Source: an uncultured Schlesneria sp.
Lineage (GTDB): Bacteria > Planctomycetota > Planctomycetia > Planctomycetales > Planctomycetaceae
Reading direction: 5' to 3'
Assembly: GCA_903899985.1 (NCBI GenBank)
Contig: CAIULL010000153.1
Coordinates: forward strand, 1-49,159
DNA: 49,159 nt
A program made the translations under genes and the position numbers. Shown here one piece after another: positions 47,674 through 49,159 of the stretch. The notes under the pieces were generated by a model. The model searched no databases and was not told where the DNA came from. It saw nothing but the letters and a program-made list of their open reading frames with translations. Each line of letters starts with the position of its first letter. Positions within the stretch are counted from its first letter, which is position 1.

Positions 47674-48807
47674 ATGGACTCGCCGCACCGTTACACGGAA
47701 ATCGATGTGGCGGGTACGCCGCGCGAGCTGGGGCGTCAGCTTGGTGAGGCGGCGGGAGAGCAGATTCGCGGGTTTTGTGCGATTGCCATGGAGCGAGTCA
47801 ACAGGACTGTTGCGATCACTCGTGACGCGGCACTCAGTGTGGCTCGCAGCTCAATTCCGATCGCTGAACGATATGCACCCGACATGGTTGACGAGCTGCG
47901 AGGTACTGCCGAGGCGGCTTTGGTTTCGCTCGAAGAGCTGATGCTGTTGCAAGTCCGTAATCAGCTCAAGCCGGCCGATGCGGGCTGTACTTCCTTCTCG
48001 ATTGGCCAACCACTTCGAAATGAACGAATCGTTGCACAGAATTGGGATGCTGATCCTGCGTTGGACGAGTTTACGATCGTCCTGACACGACGACCTGTCG
48101 GCAAACCGGCGTTCATGACGATCACTCAGGCGGGGCTGATTGCTTATATCGGCTTTAATTCCGCGGGGATCGGGGTTTGTGCCAATACACTGCCTGCACC
48201 CAGTCGTCGTTTGGGGGTTCCTCACTATTTCTTATTACGCGGAATCTACGAGGCGAGCAGCCTCACCGAGGCGATTGATGCGGTGAATCGGGCGGAGCGT
48301 GCAATTCCCGCCAACATCATGATGACGACTCCCCAGGGGCCGGCCAATCTGGAAGTCACGCTTGATGCAGTGCATGTGCTTACTGGTGAGGGAAGCGGGC
48401 TGGTGACGCATACCAACCATTGTCGACATCCCGATCTTGTCGCGATCAATGACTCGTTCCCGGAGTTGATCCAGTCACACTCACGCCAGGCGCGAATCGA
48501 CAGGCTTCTGGCTCCGATATCAAATGGCGATCGATGCGCTTCAGCGGGGGGAGTTCGGCAAATCGTTTCATTGGACCAGTCAGCGCCAACTCATGAGGCG
48601 ACCGTTCAGGGGCTGCAGTCGGCGCTGAGAGACCACGAGAATTATCCACGATCGATTTGCCGTCACGTCAACGATGACCACCCAACCGGGTTCTGGCAGA
48701 CGGTATTTTCCGTGATCATCGAACCGGAGCGGAATCAAATGCAGATTACTCGCGGGACCCCGTGCTCGCATCCTTATGAAACGTATCGGATGAAGAACTT
48801 TGGTTAA
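47674..48807 (+). CDS. C45-family autoproteolytic acyltransferase/hydrolase
   Basis: 377 aa. Belongs to the Ntn-hydrolase C45 family (acyl-CoA:6-aminopenicillanic acid acyltransferase-like). The self-cleavage site with the nucleophilic Cys is C105 in 'DAGCTSFSI', preceded by Gly as expected. Supporting motifs are 'VAQNWDADP', 'GLIAYIGFNSAGIGVCANTL' and 'THTNHC'. Members cleave or transfer acyl groups on amides; bacterial substrates are largely unknown. There is no signal peptide. It lies about 139 nt after the DUF1501 gene. Confidence 0.92.
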   Translation: MDSPHRYTEIDVAGTPRELGRQLGEAAGEQIRGFCAIAMERVNRTVAITRDAALSVARSSIPIAERYAPDMVDELRGTAEAALVSLEELMLLQVRNQLKPADAGCTSFSIGQPLRNERIVAQNWDADPALDEFTIVLTRRPVGKPAFMTITQAGLIAYIGFNSAGIGVCANTLPAPSRRLGVPHYFLLRGIYEASSLTEAIDAVNRAERAIPANIMMTTPQGPANLEVTLDAVHVLTGEGSGLVTHTNHCRHPDLVAINDSFPELIQSHSRQARIDRLLAPISNGDRCASAGGVRQIVSLDQSAPTHEATVQGLQSALRDHENYPRSICRHVNDDHPTGFWQTVFSVIIEPERNQMQITRGTPCSHPYETYRMKNFG

Positions 48808-49045
48808 CCGCGCCTCGAAGAGAAGCGAGTCAGCCGACGTTACTGACAAAACCAAGGTGCCATCCGAAATTTGAATATTGCCGTCATCTTCTACGTCCTT
48901 TTTCTCGGTCGCTTCCAGTGATCTTGAGTCCAGCGACGTTCGAAGAGATCGGCTGGACGCAGATCCGCCTGCTCCGCTGGCTTCGGGTTAAACAACAGAG
49001 CTATCGCTATCGTTTAACCGCAATACCGTTCAATATTCATGAAAA
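48808..49045. other. Intergenic region with a dispersed repeat fragment
   Basis: Bases 48804-48830 are a 27-bp perfect reverse-complement match to 284-310 at the other window end. Otherwise no gene or hairpin is seen. Confidence 0.55.
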
Positions 49046-49105
49046 TCGTGGCTCCTGCTAGGGTTAGGTAAACTACGAACTAACCATTTAGGCAAGGAGC
49101 CACGA
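49046..49105 (+). promoter_or_regulatory. Hairpin sequestering the ribosome-binding site of the edge gene
   Basis: TCGTGGCTCCT (49046-49056) pairs with AGGAGCCACGA (49095-49105), and an inner GGTTAG (49062-49067) pairs with CTAACC (49080-49085). The right arm contains AAGGAG, the ribosome-binding site of the ATG at 49107. Such RBS-masking stems limit translation from read-through transcripts in some insertion sequences. Confidence 0.6.
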
Positions 49106-49106
49106 C

Positions 49107-49159
49107 ATGCAAGGATGCATGAGCGAGGGAAGTCACCATCGGATTTTAGATCGGTTGGC
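49107..49159 (+). CDS. 5' end of a gene cut by the window edge, possibly a transposase
   Basis: An ATG at 49107 with AAGGAG 7 nt upstream (49094-49099) opens a frame that stays open to the end of the window (17 complete codons, starting MQGCMSEGSHHR). Too little is present to assign a family. The RBS-masking hairpin just upstream suggests an insertion-sequence transposase, but this is inference. Confidence 0.5.
   Translation, partial: MQGCMSEGSHHRILDRL

Overview
The window looks like a chromosomal segment of a planctomycete (Planctomycetota, probably a Planctomycetaceae/Schlesneria-like lineage; this is inference). The evidence is the gene set: a cytochrome-like PSCyt1/DUF1549/LamG/DUF1553 giant protein, a DUF1501 Tat protein, several Tat-exported or secreted sugar isomerase-like and beta-propeller proteins, a giant secretin, and long spacers full of short palindromes. 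No tRNA or rRNA genes were recognised.

Layout. 0.4-2 kb: HD-domain protein and an RmlD-like reductase, ended by a strong terminator. 2.4-4.5 kb: lipA and a lipB-like gene on the minus strand, separated by a 60-bp tandem repeat array. 4.7-8.9 kb: Tat protein, Nudix hydrolase, TIM-barrel isomerase, PQQ-like propeller. 9-12.4 kb: response regulator, histidine kinase and a secreted Gly-rich Spy-like protein, probably one envelope-sensing unit. 12.6-17.9 kb: a 1400-aa secretin followed by a lipoprotein, ended by a terminator. 18.3-30.6 kb: degenerate alpha/beta hydrolase, lactonase, M48 protease, zinc-ribbon membrane protein, second TIM-barrel isomerase, propeller protein and the PSCyt1/DUF1553 protein. 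30.8-31.85 kb: a RAYT transposase flanked by two REPINs. 32-35.5 kb: a small unknown gene, then def-fmt and nnrE, with a palindromic insertion between fmt and nnrE.

35.5-46 kb is the accessory part. First comes about 3 kb of apparently non-coding repeats: a 188-bp tandem array, three REP-like palindromes and an 84-bp direct repeat. It is followed by a membrane-anchored helical protein and then three same-strand genes that together look like a nucleotide-signalling or conflict system. The first (1093 aa) has two cyclase-homology domains with complementary half active sites, two TIR/deoxyribosyltransferase-like domains and a TPR tail. The second (647 aa) has a DUF4071-like TPR region, a SLOG-like domain and a class III nucleotide cyclase domain. 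The third (104 aa) is a stand-alone RyR domain. This is the most interesting locus in the window.

46.1-49.2 kb: DUF1501 protein, a C45-type acyltransferase/hydrolase, and at the right edge the start of a gene whose ribosome-binding site lies in a hairpin, as is common for insertion sequences.
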